NCBI GenBank assembly: GCA_023265925.1
Contig: JAHFSD010000006.1
Span: 1 to 35,101 of the forward strand
Length of the DNA stretch: 35,101 nucleotides
Direction of reading: 5' to 3'
From: an archaeon
GTDB lineage: Archaea; Nanobdellota; Nanobdellia; Woesearchaeales; GW2011-AR9
Position 1 is the first letter of the stretch. Each line of letters opens with the position of its first letter. Positions 21,707 through 30,660 of the stretch are shown here, in pieces. The notes under the pieces are model-generated. The model did no database searches, was not told the origin of the DNA, and was given only the letters and a program-made list of their open reading frames with translations. The position numbers and the translations under genes were made by a program.

Positions 21707-23482
21707 ATGGAGCCTGACATGGACAACCCCCAGGAATTAAACAATCCTCCGGAATTAATTCAGCAGATAATTCAGCAGATGTTTGAGCGCGGCATTCTCC
21801 TTAACCAGGAGATGGTCCGGCAGAACGTCCCCGCGTCGTTAGTGGATACAATAGAATCCGAAGCTGACCTGATCGTCTTGACGGCCGATTATGCTGTCGT
21901 TCTTACCCAACCGGCCAGTTTCGTTGATTGGTATGAAATTGACCGTGACCGTGTCCGGGCCGAGAAGTATCATGACGATGAACTTTATCAACGGCATCTG
22001 CAGGACTGGAAAAAAACAGCGGTGACAGCTTCAGCAGCATCTTCCACTGGCATTACTGCTACTGCCACTACATCCACTGCTACCATCACCACCCTGGAAA
22101 TGGAATTAAAAACAGCTGAACCGGAAGTCACGTTCTCACTCCTCCCACCAGCGGCCTATCCTGAAAACAGCCTGATCATGGAACAGTCGCGTTCTCTTTC
22201 CTTTCCCCTTTCCCTGCCAGAAAAGGTCACTATCTTCATTACCCCCAAAGCGGTAGCCCGGAAATATGAAGTGAAGGATTTTACTTCTTTATTCCTTTCC
22301 CGTTACCGCTACCTTTCCGGGTTGCTTCGCCACCGGCAGGAATTGATTTCAGCGCTGCCAATCAGCCGTCTCACGTCACTGAAAGAAAGGCAAACCGTTG
22401 CCTTGATTGCCATGGTCGCGGAGATCAAAACGACAAAAACCGGCAATACCCTGCTAACCCTGGAAGATCCTACCGGGCAGTTGCGCGCCCTGGTCTCCAA
22501 GGCAAAAGAAGAACTGTTGGCTGCGGCAAAAGACTTGGTACATGATGAAGTCATCGGCGTGGTCGGGACCTATTCTGACCAGATGCTGTTTGTGGATGCG
22601 CTGATCTGGCCCGACCTGCCGGTACTGGATCTTAAAAAGAATCCTGATGTTGACGAGTATGCCATTTTCCTCTCGGACATCCATGTTGGCTCCGCCCTGT
22701 TTCTCAAGGATGAGTTTGAAAAATTAGTGTTGTGGATCAACGGCCATATTGGCAACGACCAGCAACGGGAAATTGCTGAAAAAGTTAAGTATATCTTTAT
22801 TGCCGGCGATCTGGTGGACGGAGTAGGGATTTATCCCGCCCAGGAATCTGAGTTAGCGATCACCGACATTCACCGGCAATATCAGGAATTTACCCGGTTG
22901 ATCAAACGCTTCCCTCCCGATAAGCAGATCATTATCTGTCCGGGCAACCATGACGTCGTGCATTTAGCCGAGCCGCAGCCAGCGCTCTATCCGGACTATG
23001 CCGCGGAACTGTTGACGTTACCCCACGTCTTTCTGGTGCCTAATCCTTCCTGGATCACCATTGGAAAAACGAACACCTTTCCTGGCTTTGACGTGCTGCT
23101 CTACCATGGCTATTGTTTTGATTACTATGTTGCCAACGTCGAGTCAATCCGCGCCAATGGCGGCTACCGCCGCGCTGACTTAATCATGAAATTTTTACTG
23201 AAACGCCGTCACTTGGCGCCGTCATTTAAATCCACGCCGTATTATCCTGGCCAGGCTGATGACCCGCTGCTGATTCGCCAGGTGCCTGACTTTTTAGTGA
23301 CGGGGCATATCCATTATTCTCACATCAACAATTACAAGAGTGTCACCATGATCAGCGGCAGTTGCTGGCAGGGGAAGACGTCCTTTCAGGAAAAACTGGG
23401 ACATGACCCTGAACCGGCGCGCGTTCCCTGGGTTAACCTGCGCACGCGGGAGATGAAAATCCTGAAATTTGGTGCACTATGA
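21707..23482 (+). CDS. polB: DNA polymerase D small subunit DP1 (3'-5' exonuclease)
   Basis: A 591-aa DP1 subunit. The N-terminal helical region (1-60) is followed by a Thr/Ala/Ser-rich linker (about 105-130), an OB fold (about 225-300, VALIAMVAEIKTTKTGNTLLTLED), and a calcineurin-like phosphoesterase with all metal motifs: FLSDIHVGS, AGDLVDG, CPGNHDVVH, LYHGYCFD and VTGHIHYSH. The intact motifs imply active proofreading. The start lies 1 nt after the orc1 stop. The large subunit follows after a 137-bp gap containing the kissing-hairpin element. Confidence 0.94.
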   Translation: MEPDMDNPQELNNPPELIQQIIQQMFERGILLNQEMVRQNVPASLVDTIESEADLIVLTADYAVVLTQPASFVDWYEIDRDRVRAEKYHDDELYQRHLQDWKKTAVTASAASSTGITATATTSTATITTLEMELKTAEPEVTFSLLPPAAYPENSLIMEQSRSLSFPLSLPEKVTIFITPKAVARKYEVKDFTSLFLSRYRYLSGLLRHRQELISALPISRLTSLKERQTVALIAMVAEIKTTKTGNTLLTLEDPTGQLRALVSKAKEELLAAAKDLVHDEVIGVVGTYSDQMLFVDALIWPDLPVLDLKKNPDVDEYAIFLSDIHVGSALFLKDEFEKLVLWINGHIGNDQQREIAEKVKYIFIAGDLVDGVGIYPAQESELAITDIHRQYQEFTRLIKRFPPDKQIIICPGNHDVVHLAEPQPALYPDYAAELLTLPHVFLVPNPSWITIGKTNTFPGFDVLLYHGYCFDYYVANVESIRANGGYRRADLIMKFLLKRRHLAPSFKSTPYYPGQADDPLLIRQVPDFLVTGHIHYSHINNYKSVTMISGSCWQGKTSFQEKLGHDPEPARVPWVNLRTREMKILKFGAL

Positions 23483-23506
23483 CTAGCTATAACTAATTAT
23501 AACTAA

Positions 23507-23599
23507 TAGCAAAACACATTAATAATGGAACAAATAGTGTGTTTTGCTAGGATAGTAAAGTGCCTATAAATCAGTTCCATTATTTGTGCACTTTACTAT
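23507..23599 (+). promoter_or_regulatory. Two 12-bp hairpins with mutually complementary loops (L4)
   Basis: Hairpin 1: TAGCAAAACACA (23507-23518) pairs with TGTGTTTTGCTA (23538-23549). Hairpin 2: ATAGTAAAGTGC (23552-23563) pairs with GCACTTTACTAT (23588-23599). Both are perfect 12-bp stems separated by 2 nt. The 19-nt loop of the first contains AATAATGGAAC (23521-23531), the exact complement of GTTCCATTATT (23574-23584) in the 24-nt loop of the second. So the two loops could kiss or form a pseudoknot. TATAAAT in loop 2 (about 23565-23571) is also a possible TATA box for the DP2 gene, so the element may act as DNA or RNA. Confidence 0.75.
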
Positions 23600-23619
23600 A
23601 ACGATAAGTAACTGTAACT

Positions 23620-26600
23620 ATGACTACTACTCCATCGCCAGCTTTTCTGTCACCCGTGGTTGCGGCTTCCCCTACCCTGCAGAACTACTTCCAGCGAATC
23701 AGGCAACAGGTGCAATCCTGCTATGATCGTGCGGCCCAGGCCCGGGCTCAGGGTCTTGACCCGGAACATCACGTTCCCATTCCCCTCGCTCAGGACATGG
23801 CCGAGCGTGTTGTGGGCCTGATTTCGGTCATCGCGCCTGCCGTTGTCAATTCACCCATCCGGCAACGCATCATGGACTTAGAGCAGCAGTATGGGCGGCT
23901 CGATTGGCGCGTCGGATTTGTCATTGCCGAAGAAATTGCTCAGGGAAAGCACTGCTCGTTTGCCAACCCGCTGGAAGCGGCAGAAGTGGGCATCCGCGTC
24001 GGGTTTGCTTATCTGACGTTAGGCATTGTCTCGGCTCCCCTGGAAGGGTTCATTGGGCTGAAAATCAAAAAAAGGAAAGATGGTCGGGAATATTTTGCCG
24101 CGCAGTATGCTGGCCCCATCCGGGGAGCAGGAGGAACTGCCGCTTCCCTTTCCGTCATTTTAACTGATTATGTCCGCCTGAAGTTGGGTTATGCTCCTTA
24201 TGATCCTGATGATGCTGAAATTAACCGCGCCGTGATGGAAGTGCAGGATTACCATGAGCGGGTCACTAACCTGCAGTATTTCCCTTCGGAAGAAGAGCTG
24301 CGTTTTCTGGTCTCGCATCTGCCCGTGGAAGTGGACGGCGATCCCACGGAACAGTTTGAGGTATCTAATTACAAGGACCTTCCCCGCATTGAAACGAACC
24401 TGATTCGCGGCGGCATTCCGTTAGTGTTAGCGGAAGGGCTCTGCCAGAAAGCGCCTAAACTCTGGAAACGCCTTTCCAAATGGGGGAAACAGCTTGGCCT
24501 GGAATGGGACTGGCTTCCTGAATTTATCCGGTTGAAGGAACGGATTCATGCCGCTCACGCTCCCAAAGAGAACGCCGGGGAAAAAAGAGTCCAGCCAAAC
24601 AATACATTCATCATGGACCTTGTTGCCGGCCGGCCAATTCTGACTCATCCGTTAGCAGTGGGCGGGTTGCGCCTGCGCTATGGAAGGACGAGGATGTCCG
24701 GCTTTTCAGCAGCAGCATTGAATCCAGTCACGTTGTTGGTGCTGGACAAGTACATTGCCATTGGCACGCAACTGAAGGTGGAACGGCCGGGAAAGGCAGC
24801 CTGTGTCACTATTTGCGACGTTATTGATGGCCCCATTGTCAAGCTGCGGGATGGTTCCGTTATCCATCTCAAGACGGAGATACAGGCAAAGCAGTATCTT
24901 GCTGAGATTGACGAAATTCTCTTTCTGGGCGACATCCTGTTTAATTACGGTGATTTCTCCGAAAACGGGCAAAGTTTAGTGCCCGCCGGGTACTGTCCGG
25001 AATGGTGGGTGGCAGAAGTCGAAAAGGCACAGCAGGAAAAATCACAGCAGGAGCAAGCCCATGTTATCGTTCCTCTTCCTGCGCATCCTCTCCCTGAGAA
25101 TCGCTTTCGTGACCTGTTACGTGATCCTTTTACCACGATTCCCACCTGGGAGGAAGCCACGCTGTTAAGCACCGAATGGCAAGTCCCACTTCATCCGGAA
25201 TACACTTTTTACTGGAAGTTAGCATCGGCAGAAGAATTGAACTTTCTCCGGCAGTGGCTGGCGGAAGGAAAATTAAAGAAAGACGAGCAGGGAATCAGTA
25301 AAATTATCCTTCCCTACTATTCTTCCCCGGAGGCTTCCCTGGAGACGCCGGCTCGGGGGAAGGCAGTTTTGGAGCAAATGGGCGTGCCGCATCTGGTGGT
25401 GAATAAGGAATGCGTTGTCCTGGAACGCCAGGAAGCTAACAGCCTGGCGTTCAGCCTGGGGTTTGACGACCAGAACAGCATGGAAACGATTACGGTTTTT
25501 AATGATGTTGCTAATAGTGCTACTAATGGTGTTGCTGTTTCCAATGGCGTCGCCCTGCGCACCGGGTTAGATGTCGTTTCCCGGCTCTGTCGCGTTCCTG
25601 TTCGCGACAAGGCAGGAACATTTGTTGGTGCCCGGATGGGCCGGCCGGAGAAAGCAAAAATGCGGCATTTGACCGGCTCGCCGCAGATGATGTTTCCCGT
25701 GGGAAATGAAGGTGATCGTCTCCGGAGTCTGCAGGCCGCGTTGGAAAAAGGTAAAGTCCATAGCACCTTTCCCCGATTTTACTGTCGGCAGTGCCAGCGC
25801 GAGATGATTTATCCCCGCTGTGAAGAGTGCGCTTCTCCGACGGAACAGCGGTACCATTGCCGCATCTGCGGCGATCTGGAGAAACAGCAATGCCGGCACG
25901 GGGCTGCCGCTCCCTACAAAACGACTGATGTAGATATCAACTATTATTTCACTAAGGCAAAAGAGCGGTTGGGTGAGAAATTTCCTCCCGACCTGATCAA
26001 AGGCATCCGCGGGACGTCCAACAAAGACCATGTCGTGGAACATCTGGCTAAAGGGATTCTGCGGGCAAAACATGGCATTTATGTCAATAAGGATGGCACG
26101 ACGAGGTACGATTGCACTGAGCTTCCGGCAACCCATTTCAAGCCGAAAGAGGTCAAAACCACGATTGTCAAATTAAAAGAGTTAGGGTATGAACAAGACA
26201 TTTACGGCCGGGAATTGGTGGAAGAAGATCAGTTATTAGAGTTACGGCCACAGGACATCATTCTTCCCGGGTTTGATTCCTTGGACGAGTCAGCCGGCCA
26301 GGTGTTAATGCGGGTAGCCCGGTTTGTGGATGATTTGCTGATTCGTTTTTATCATCTCCCGCCATTCTACAACCTGAAGAAAGAAGAAGATCTCGTCGGC
26401 CATTTGGTGATTGGCTTAGCGCCGCATATTTCTGCCGGGATGGTCGGCCGGATTATCGGTTTCTCCGAGACGCAAGGATTGCTGGCTCACCCACTCTATC
26501 ATGCCGGGATGAGAAGGGATGCCGATGGCGATGAAGCTGCCGTGATGCTGCTGCTGGACGCCTTGCTCAATTTTTCCCGGCGATTTCTTCCTAAAAGCAG

Positions 26601-27288
26601 AGGGTCAACCATGGATTCTCCTCTGGTGTTAACCTGCACGTTAAATCCGGCAGAAGTCGATGACCAGGTGCATGGGTTGGACGTTTCCTGGCGCTACCCT
26701 CTGGAATTATATGAAGCGGCGCTGGAAATGAACAAACCGTGGGATGTTCGTCATGGGCCGGAGCAGAAAAAAATCGAGCAGCTCGCGGACCGGTTAGGAA
26801 CGCCCTTTCAGTACGAAGGCATCGGCTTTACCCATCCCATCGACAATTTCAACAAGGGCGTGAAATGTTCTGCCTATAAGACCAAGCCTTCCATGGAAGA
26901 GAAGCTGCGGGGGCAGATGGAGATCGCCCGGAAAGTGCGGGCGGTGGACATGGATGACGTCGCTAAGTTAGTGATTCAGAAGCATTTCCTGAAAGACATT
27001 AAAGGCAACTTAAAGAAGTTTTCCATGCAGCAGTTCAGGTGCGTGAAATGCAACGAGAAGTACCGCCGCCCGCCGCTGGTGGGAAAGTGTCTGGCCTGCG
27101 GGAACAGGTTGCTGTTTACCATTACGGAAGGTTCCATCGTCAAGTATCTGGGCCCTTCGTTGATGTTATGCGAGAACTACGATTTTTCGCCGTATCTGAA
27201 ACAAGTGTTGGCCATCGCCAAGTTCAATGTTGATACCTTATTTGGCAAGGAAAAGGAGAAACAGGTGGGATTGGCAGCGTTTGTGTGA
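23620..27288 (+). CDS. polC: DNA polymerase D large subunit DP2 (catalytic)
   Basis: A 1222-aa DP2, the polymerase subunit of the archaeal D-family replicase. The N-terminal region starts with LQNYFQRIRQQVQSCYDRA. QYAGPIRGAGGTAASLSVIL is a conserved core. The catalytic aspartates lie in MRRDADGDEAAVM. Zinc modules are CRQCQ..CEEC..CRICG (about 720-755) and CVKCNEKYRRPP..CLACGN near the C-terminus. The protein ends KQVGLAAFV, which fits a C-terminal PIP box (QxxLxxF) for the sliding clamp. The ORF is continuous, without the inteins often found in this gene. It starts 20 bp after the L4 hairpins. Confidence 0.95.
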   Translation: MTTTPSPAFLSPVVAASPTLQNYFQRIRQQVQSCYDRAAQARAQGLDPEHHVPIPLAQDMAERVVGLISVIAPAVVNSPIRQRIMDLEQQYGRLDWRVGFVIAEEIAQGKHCSFANPLEAAEVGIRVGFAYLTLGIVSAPLEGFIGLKIKKRKDGREYFAAQYAGPIRGAGGTAASLSVILTDYVRLKLGYAPYDPDDAEINRAVMEVQDYHERVTNLQYFPSEEELRFLVSHLPVEVDGDPTEQFEVSNYKDLPRIETNLIRGGIPLVLAEGLCQKAPKLWKRLSKWGKQLGLEWDWLPEFIRLKERIHAAHAPKENAGEKRVQPNNTFIMDLVAGRPILTHPLAVGGLRLRYGRTRMSGFSAAALNPVTLLVLDKYIAIGTQLKVERPGKAACVTICDVIDGPIVKLRDGSVIHLKTEIQAKQYLAEIDEILFLGDILFNYGDFSENGQSLVPAGYCPEWWVAEVEKAQQEKSQQEQAHVIVPLPAHPLPENRFRDLLRDPFTTIPTWEEATLLSTEWQVPLHPEYTFYWKLASAEELNFLRQWLAEGKLKKDEQGISKIILPYYSSPEASLETPARGKAVLEQMGVPHLVVNKECVVLERQEANSLAFSLGFDDQNSMETITVFNDVANSATNGVAVSNGVALRTGLDVVSRLCRVPVRDKAGTFVGARMGRPEKAKMRHLTGSPQMMFPVGNEGDRLRSLQAALEKGKVHSTFPRFYCRQCQREMIYPRCEECASPTEQRYHCRICGDLEKQQCRHGAAAPYKTTDVDINYYFTKAKERLGEKFPPDLIKGIRGTSNKDHVVEHLAKGILRAKHGIYVNKDGTTRYDCTELPATHFKPKEVKTTIVKLKELGYEQDIYGRELVEEDQLLELRPQDIILPGFDSLDESAGQVLMRVARFVDDLLIRFYHLPPFYNLKKEEDLVGHLVIGLAPHISAGMVGRIIGFSETQGLLAHPLYHAGMRRDADGDEAAVMLLLDALLNFSRRFLPKSRGSTMDSPLVLTCTLNPAEVDDQVHGLDVSWRYPLELYEAALEMNKPWDVRHGPEQKKIEQLADRLGTPFQYEGIGFTHPIDNFNKGVKCSAYKTKPSMEEKLRGQMEIARKVRAVDMDDVAKLVIQKHFLKDIKGNLKKFSMQQFRCVKCNEKYRRPPLVGKCLACGNRLLFTITEGSIVKYLGPSLMLCENYDFSPYLKQVLAIAKFNVDTLFGKEKEKQVGLAAFV

Positions 27289-27660
27289 TATAAGCTACGC
27301 AGTTTACCATAATGTCACTAAATTAGCGCAATTGACTATATACGCCTTGAACGAAGCGAGAGTGCAACGGGGCAAGCGAAGCGTAGTGAATTTTTGCGCT
27401 ACTTTTTCGACGATAAAAGCATACCTCGACTTCTTAACGTGGTTGCCTTCGTTTAGCTAAAACGGAGAACGTACAAAATTGAAAACTTTGCCTAACATAT
27501 GCTAAACGATTCGCTCCGCTCTCCAGAATTTTTGATTACTCTCTAAACTAGGGAAACAATCTCTCAACGTACTTTAATCAGAACGTGGCCGCCTTTCTCC
27601 TCCTAACTGCTCGAACTCTTCCCGAGATAGACAAAAACTAACTGACGCCCGCCCCCGATG
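27289..27660. other. 372-bp tail-to-tail gap with inverted and direct repeats (L5)
   Basis: No gene is supported between convergent DP2 and tyrS. It contains TAGCGCAA (27324-27331) pairing with TTGCGCTA (27394-27401). This encloses TACGC/GCGTA (27341-27345/27381-27385) and CTTG/CAAG (27346-27349/27373-27376). A second stem is TCGTTTAGC (27449-27457) with GCTAAACGA (27501-27509). CGAAGCG is repeated at 27352 and 27377. AACGTGG or AACGTAC occurs four times (27436, 27468, 27566, 27582). It may be a folded 3' UTR/termination region or an ncRNA; the strand is unknown. Confidence 0.4.
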
Positions 27661-28680
27661 CTAGCCATAGGCCTCCCGCGCCAGCCGTTCCAGCTTCTCT
27701 TTATTCTTCCGCACGGGCGCTAGCAGAACATTGATTTCCCGGGCCACTGCCATCTTTAAGTCCAGGGGATGAAGCTGTTTCTGGACATAGAGATCCTCCA
27801 CTTGCTGGTAATTCGTAAAAGTAAGATTTCCTCCATACTTTGCCGGCCTCTCGATGATAAATTTCTCTTTATTATCTCCCTTGAGCACCATCAGCACATA
27901 TTTCAGGAAAGCTAACACGCCATTATCTTCCACAATCCCCTCTTCACAGTACGCCCCTTTAACTTTATCGACAACCGTTTTTTCATCATCCAGCAGGTCA
28001 ATCTTTGACTTGGGATCGGAAGCAGACATTTTCTTGCCCACCAGGCCGGGAATCAATGGAGTCATGAACTCGATCCGGCGCTGATAGCCCAGCCTTGGCA
28101 AGGTTTCCCGGGCAAACATCAGGATCTTGCGCTGGTCAATCCCGCCGTACTGCACGTCCACCTGCAGGTATTCTTCATCCAGCGCCTGCATTAAGGGATA
28201 GAGCAATCCGCCCAATTTAGGATTGTCGCCAAACTTCACGACTTCCGCAGCAGCTTTCCTGGCATCGTGGACGGTAGTAAACGTGGAAAGCTTGAGAAGA
28301 TCGAGATAATATTCTTTCTTGAGTTGAAAATCAGATCCTTTGATGAGCTGCACATTTTTGATGTCAGCACCGAGGGAAGAAAACATGGCCGGAATGATCT
28401 GGGCATAATAGTTATACCGCTTCTCTACCAGCGGCCAGGGCGTATTGTCCAGGGCGCCATGTAAATCGGCAAGCAGCACCTTGACCGTAAATCCTGCTTT
28501 TAAGAAATCGGCCATCTTCAGAACCCAGACATAGTAGCCGAGATGTGGCCGGCCGGTAATCGCGGTACCCAGATAGACTGCCGGCTTTTTCCTGGTTTTA
28601 AGGAGTGTGAGCAGCTCTTCCTCGGTCACGATTTCCTGGGTGTTGCGTTTCAGCAAGGCGAATTTTTGTTCCGGCGTCAT
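27661..28680 (-). CDS. tyrS: Tyrosyl-tRNA synthetase (archaeal type)
   Basis: A 339-aa class I synthetase charging tRNA-Tyr. The HIGH-equivalent is GRPHLGYYV, and the KMSKS loop is KKMSAS in GLVGKKMSASDPKSKI. The tyrosine-site region LLYPLMQALDEEYLQVDVQYGGIDQRKI is typical of the archaeal/eukaryal enzyme. The length matches minimal archaeal TyrRS, without an appended S4 domain. The YGG-D signature supports Tyr over Trp specificity. A TTATTTAAA box lies upstream of the ATG on the minus strand, in a short region shared with the divergent HAD gene. Confidence 0.93.
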   Translation of the reverse strand: MTPEQKFALLKRNTQEIVTEEELLTLLKTRKKPAVYLGTAITGRPHLGYYVWVLKMADFLKAGFTVKVLLADLHGALDNTPWPLVEKRYNYYAQIIPAMFSSLGADIKNVQLIKGSDFQLKKEYYLDLLKLSTFTTVHDARKAAAEVVKFGDNPKLGGLLYPLMQALDEEYLQVDVQYGGIDQRKILMFARETLPRLGYQRRIEFMTPLIPGLVGKKMSASDPKSKIDLLDDEKTVVDKVKGAYCEEGIVEDNGVLAFLKYVLMVLKGDNKEKFIIERPAKYGGNLTFTNYQQVEDLYVQKQLHPLDLKMAVAREINVLLAPVRKNKEKLERLAREAYG

Positions 28681-28760
28681 GGTCTTGACGGGTAAGAATG
28701 GGGCCTGGTTTAAATAATTAATGGGAAAATATAAATACCCGCCCCTATAATGAGCTACCT

Positions 28761-29402
28761 GTGCAAGCTCTTATCTTTGACTTTTGGGGAACGCTGGTCG
28801 AGCAGGGCGTCCACAGCCCCTTGCTGCAGGCACAGGAAATACTAGACATCCGGCTGCCTTTCTCGCAGTATGTCGTGCGCATGGAAAAAGCCATGATGAC
28901 CCAACCGTTCCCGGAACTCAAGGAGGCTTTCGCCGCCGTCTGCCAGGAGTTCCGTAAAACTTGCGATGATCAGCAGCTGGAGCAACTCGTTGGGATGTGG
29001 AACAAAAGCTGGATGCTGGCCCAGCCCTATGAAGAGACACGGGAAATGCTGGAAGAACTGAAAAAGAAATATCGCCTGATCTTAGTATCGAACACGGACA
29101 ATATCTCAGTTTCCCGCGTGCTGGAAAAATTTAAACTCGAGACCTTTTTTGAACGGAAATTCCTGTCGTTTGAACTGGGAAAGTTAAAGACGGACCGCTC
29201 TTTTTTTGATTTCATCCTGGACGAGTGTAAGTTGGCGATTGAAGATTGCGTCATGATCGGCGACAGCCTGCCGAGCGACATCATGCCGGCCAAGAAGATC
29301 GGAATGAAAGCCGTGCTGGTGGACCGGAAAAACAAGCGGGATTTCAGCCCTAAAATCATCAACCTGCGGGAGTTGGAGCCCGTTATGGAGCAGGTGCTGT
29401 AA
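28761..29402 (+). CDS. HAD-superfamily hydrolase
   Basis: A 213-aa HAD phosphatase with motif I IFDFWGTL (the usual second Asp, DxD, is replaced by Trp-Gly: D-F-W-G-T), a helical cap (about 20-90), motif II LVSNTD, a motif III Lys in GKLKTDRSFF, and motif IV MIGDSLPSDIMPAKK. This resembles the subgroup I phosphoglycolate-phosphatase-like family; the motif I DFWGTL variant is seen in many HADs of unknown substrate. The start is GTG 28761, about 25-30 nt after ATATAAATA; no in-frame ATG is better. The TAA overlaps the RNase Z ATG by one base, so they are co-translated. Confidence 0.82.
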   Translation: MQALIFDFWGTLVEQGVHSPLLQAQEILDIRLPFSQYVVRMEKAMMTQPFPELKEAFAAVCQEFRKTCDDQQLEQLVGMWNKSWMLAQPYEETREMLEELKKKYRLILVSNTDNISVSRVLEKFKLETFFERKFLSFELGKLKTDRSFFDFILDECKLAIEDCVMIGDSLPSDIMPAKKIGMKAVLVDRKNKRDFSPKIINLRELEPVMEQVL

Positions 29403-30289
29403 TGGAAATCGTCTTTTTAGGCACGGGCAGCATGCAGCCGACCAAGCAGCGCAATCATTCGGCGATCCTGCTGTCGTACAAATCAGAAAACATCCTGATG
29501 GATTGTGGAGAAGGAACGCAGCGGCAGATGAGAATAGCTGGCCTCAAGCCCGCCAGAATTACCCGCCTGCTCATCAGTCACTGGCACGGCGATCACGTCT
29601 TTGGCCTTCCCGGCTTATTGAGCAGCATGGGCGCCGATCAGCCGGACAGCAAGCTGTTGATTTATGGCCCGGCCGGAAGCAGAAAGTACATTGAAAATAT
29701 GTTGAATGGTTTTGTCTGCAAGGACGTGATTGATTTTGAAATTCACGAAGTCAAGACGGGAAAGATCATTGACCACCCTGATTTCATCGTGGAGGCGCAG
29801 GCGCTGAAACACTCCTCGCCCTGTTATGGCTATGCTTTCATCGAGAAAGATAAACTCAAGATTGATATTGCCCAAGCCCGGAAGTTCGGTTTAGCAGGGC
29901 CAATTTTAGGGCAGATTCAGCAGGGCAAAGATGTTGAATGGAAAGGGAAGAAAATTAAAGCGAAAGATGTGACGTATATCCAGAAAGGAAAGAAAGTGAG
30001 TTACATTGCCGACACCATGTCCTGTGAGGGAGCGAATGCTTTAGCGAAAGATGCTGACCTGCTGATTTCCGAAGGGACCCATCTCGATGAATTGAAGGAA
30101 AAGACGGAGAAATACATGCATCTGACGGTGAAGCAGGCTGCGCTGATCGCCTCGGAAAACAATGCTAAGAAGCTGATTGTCACTCACCTCAGCCAGCGTT
30201 ATAAAAGCCCGCTGGAGACGGCCGAGGAAGCCCGGACGTATTTTCCCAACAGCCTGGTGGCGGAAGATTTTATGAAGGTGACGGTTTAA
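29402..30289 (+). CDS. rnz: Ribonuclease Z (tRNA 3' endonuclease)
   Basis: A 295-aa metallo-beta-lactamase nuclease that trims tRNA 3' trailers. The motif SHWHGDHVFGLPGLL supplies the HxHxDH metal ligands. The N-terminus MEIVFLGTGSMQPT.QRNHSAILL and the C-terminal VTHLSQRYK are diagnostic. The length fits the short RNase Z form. It is coupled to the HAD gene (TAATG). With CCA not encoded in the tRNA gene here, 3' cleavage at the discriminator is required before CCA addition. Confidence 0.95.
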   Translation: MEIVFLGTGSMQPTKQRNHSAILLSYKSENILMDCGEGTQRQMRIAGLKPARITRLLISHWHGDHVFGLPGLLSSMGADQPDSKLLIYGPAGSRKYIENMLNGFVCKDVIDFEIHEVKTGKIIDHPDFIVEAQALKHSSPCYGYAFIEKDKLKIDIAQARKFGLAGPILGQIQQGKDVEWKGKKIKAKDVTYIQKGKKVSYIADTMSCEGANALAKDADLLISEGTHLDELKEKTEKYMHLTVKQAALIASENNAKKLIVTHLSQRYKSPLETAEEARTYFPNSLVAEDFMKVTV

Positions 30290-30318
30290 ATATTTAAAAT
30301 GCTTATCAACGTCAACTC

Positions 30319-30660
30319 TCAGCTTCCCACGCCAATCAGTACAATCCCCAGAATAATTCCCAGTAAACCGATCCATTTCCACTTGTTCATCTTCTCGCCC
30401 AGGTACTTGATGGAAAACACGGTTGTCCAGATGTAGCTCATGGACACTAACGGATAGACCACGCTTAATTCCTCAAATCTCAGGACAAAAACATAGAGCA
30501 GCACGGACAGGGCATACAATACCAGTCCACCCCAGAGATACGAGCTGCGGCATAGGCGGAAAAAAGAGTATTTATTAGCGCCCATCTTCACGACCAGGTT
30601 ACCCAGTGAGCCGATCACCGCTCCAAAGAATATTATGGGGATAGTAATGGGATTAACCAT
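30319..30660 (-). CDS. Small multidrug-resistance/EamA-like 4-TM transporter, second of a pair
   Basis: About 113 aa with four hydrophobic segments. LSVVYPLVSMSYIWTTVFSIKYLGEKMNKWKWIGLLGIILGI matches the second half of an SMR/EamA unit. I start at ATG 30660, 8 nt inside the upstream partner gene, instead of 30714. The pair with the next gene suggests a heterodimer, as in EbrAB or ArnEF. The Glu of EmrE TM1 is not seen, so drug/proton antiport is uncertain; a lipid-linked sugar flippase (ArnE/F-like) is an alternative. Confidence 0.7.
   Translation of the reverse strand: MVNPITIPIIFFGAVIGSLGNLVVKMGANKYSFFRLCRSSYLWGGLVLYALSVLLYVFVLRFEELSVVYPLVSMSYIWTTVFSIKYLGEKMNKWKWIGLLGIILGIVLIGVGS

Noticed and set aside
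23620-27288. Intein in the PolD large subunit, a common host
   Set aside because: The ORF is continuous through the catalytic MRRDADGDE region and has normal family length, without splice blocks.
27227-27460. Plus-strand 77-aa ORF at the end of the DP2 gene
   Set aside because: It begins inside DP2 in another frame and continues into the repeat-bearing spacer; no ribosome-binding site or family features.
28750-28760. ATG at 28750 as the HAD start
   Set aside because: It is out of frame with the HAD ORF; GTG 28761 is the only start consistent with motif I and the promoter.
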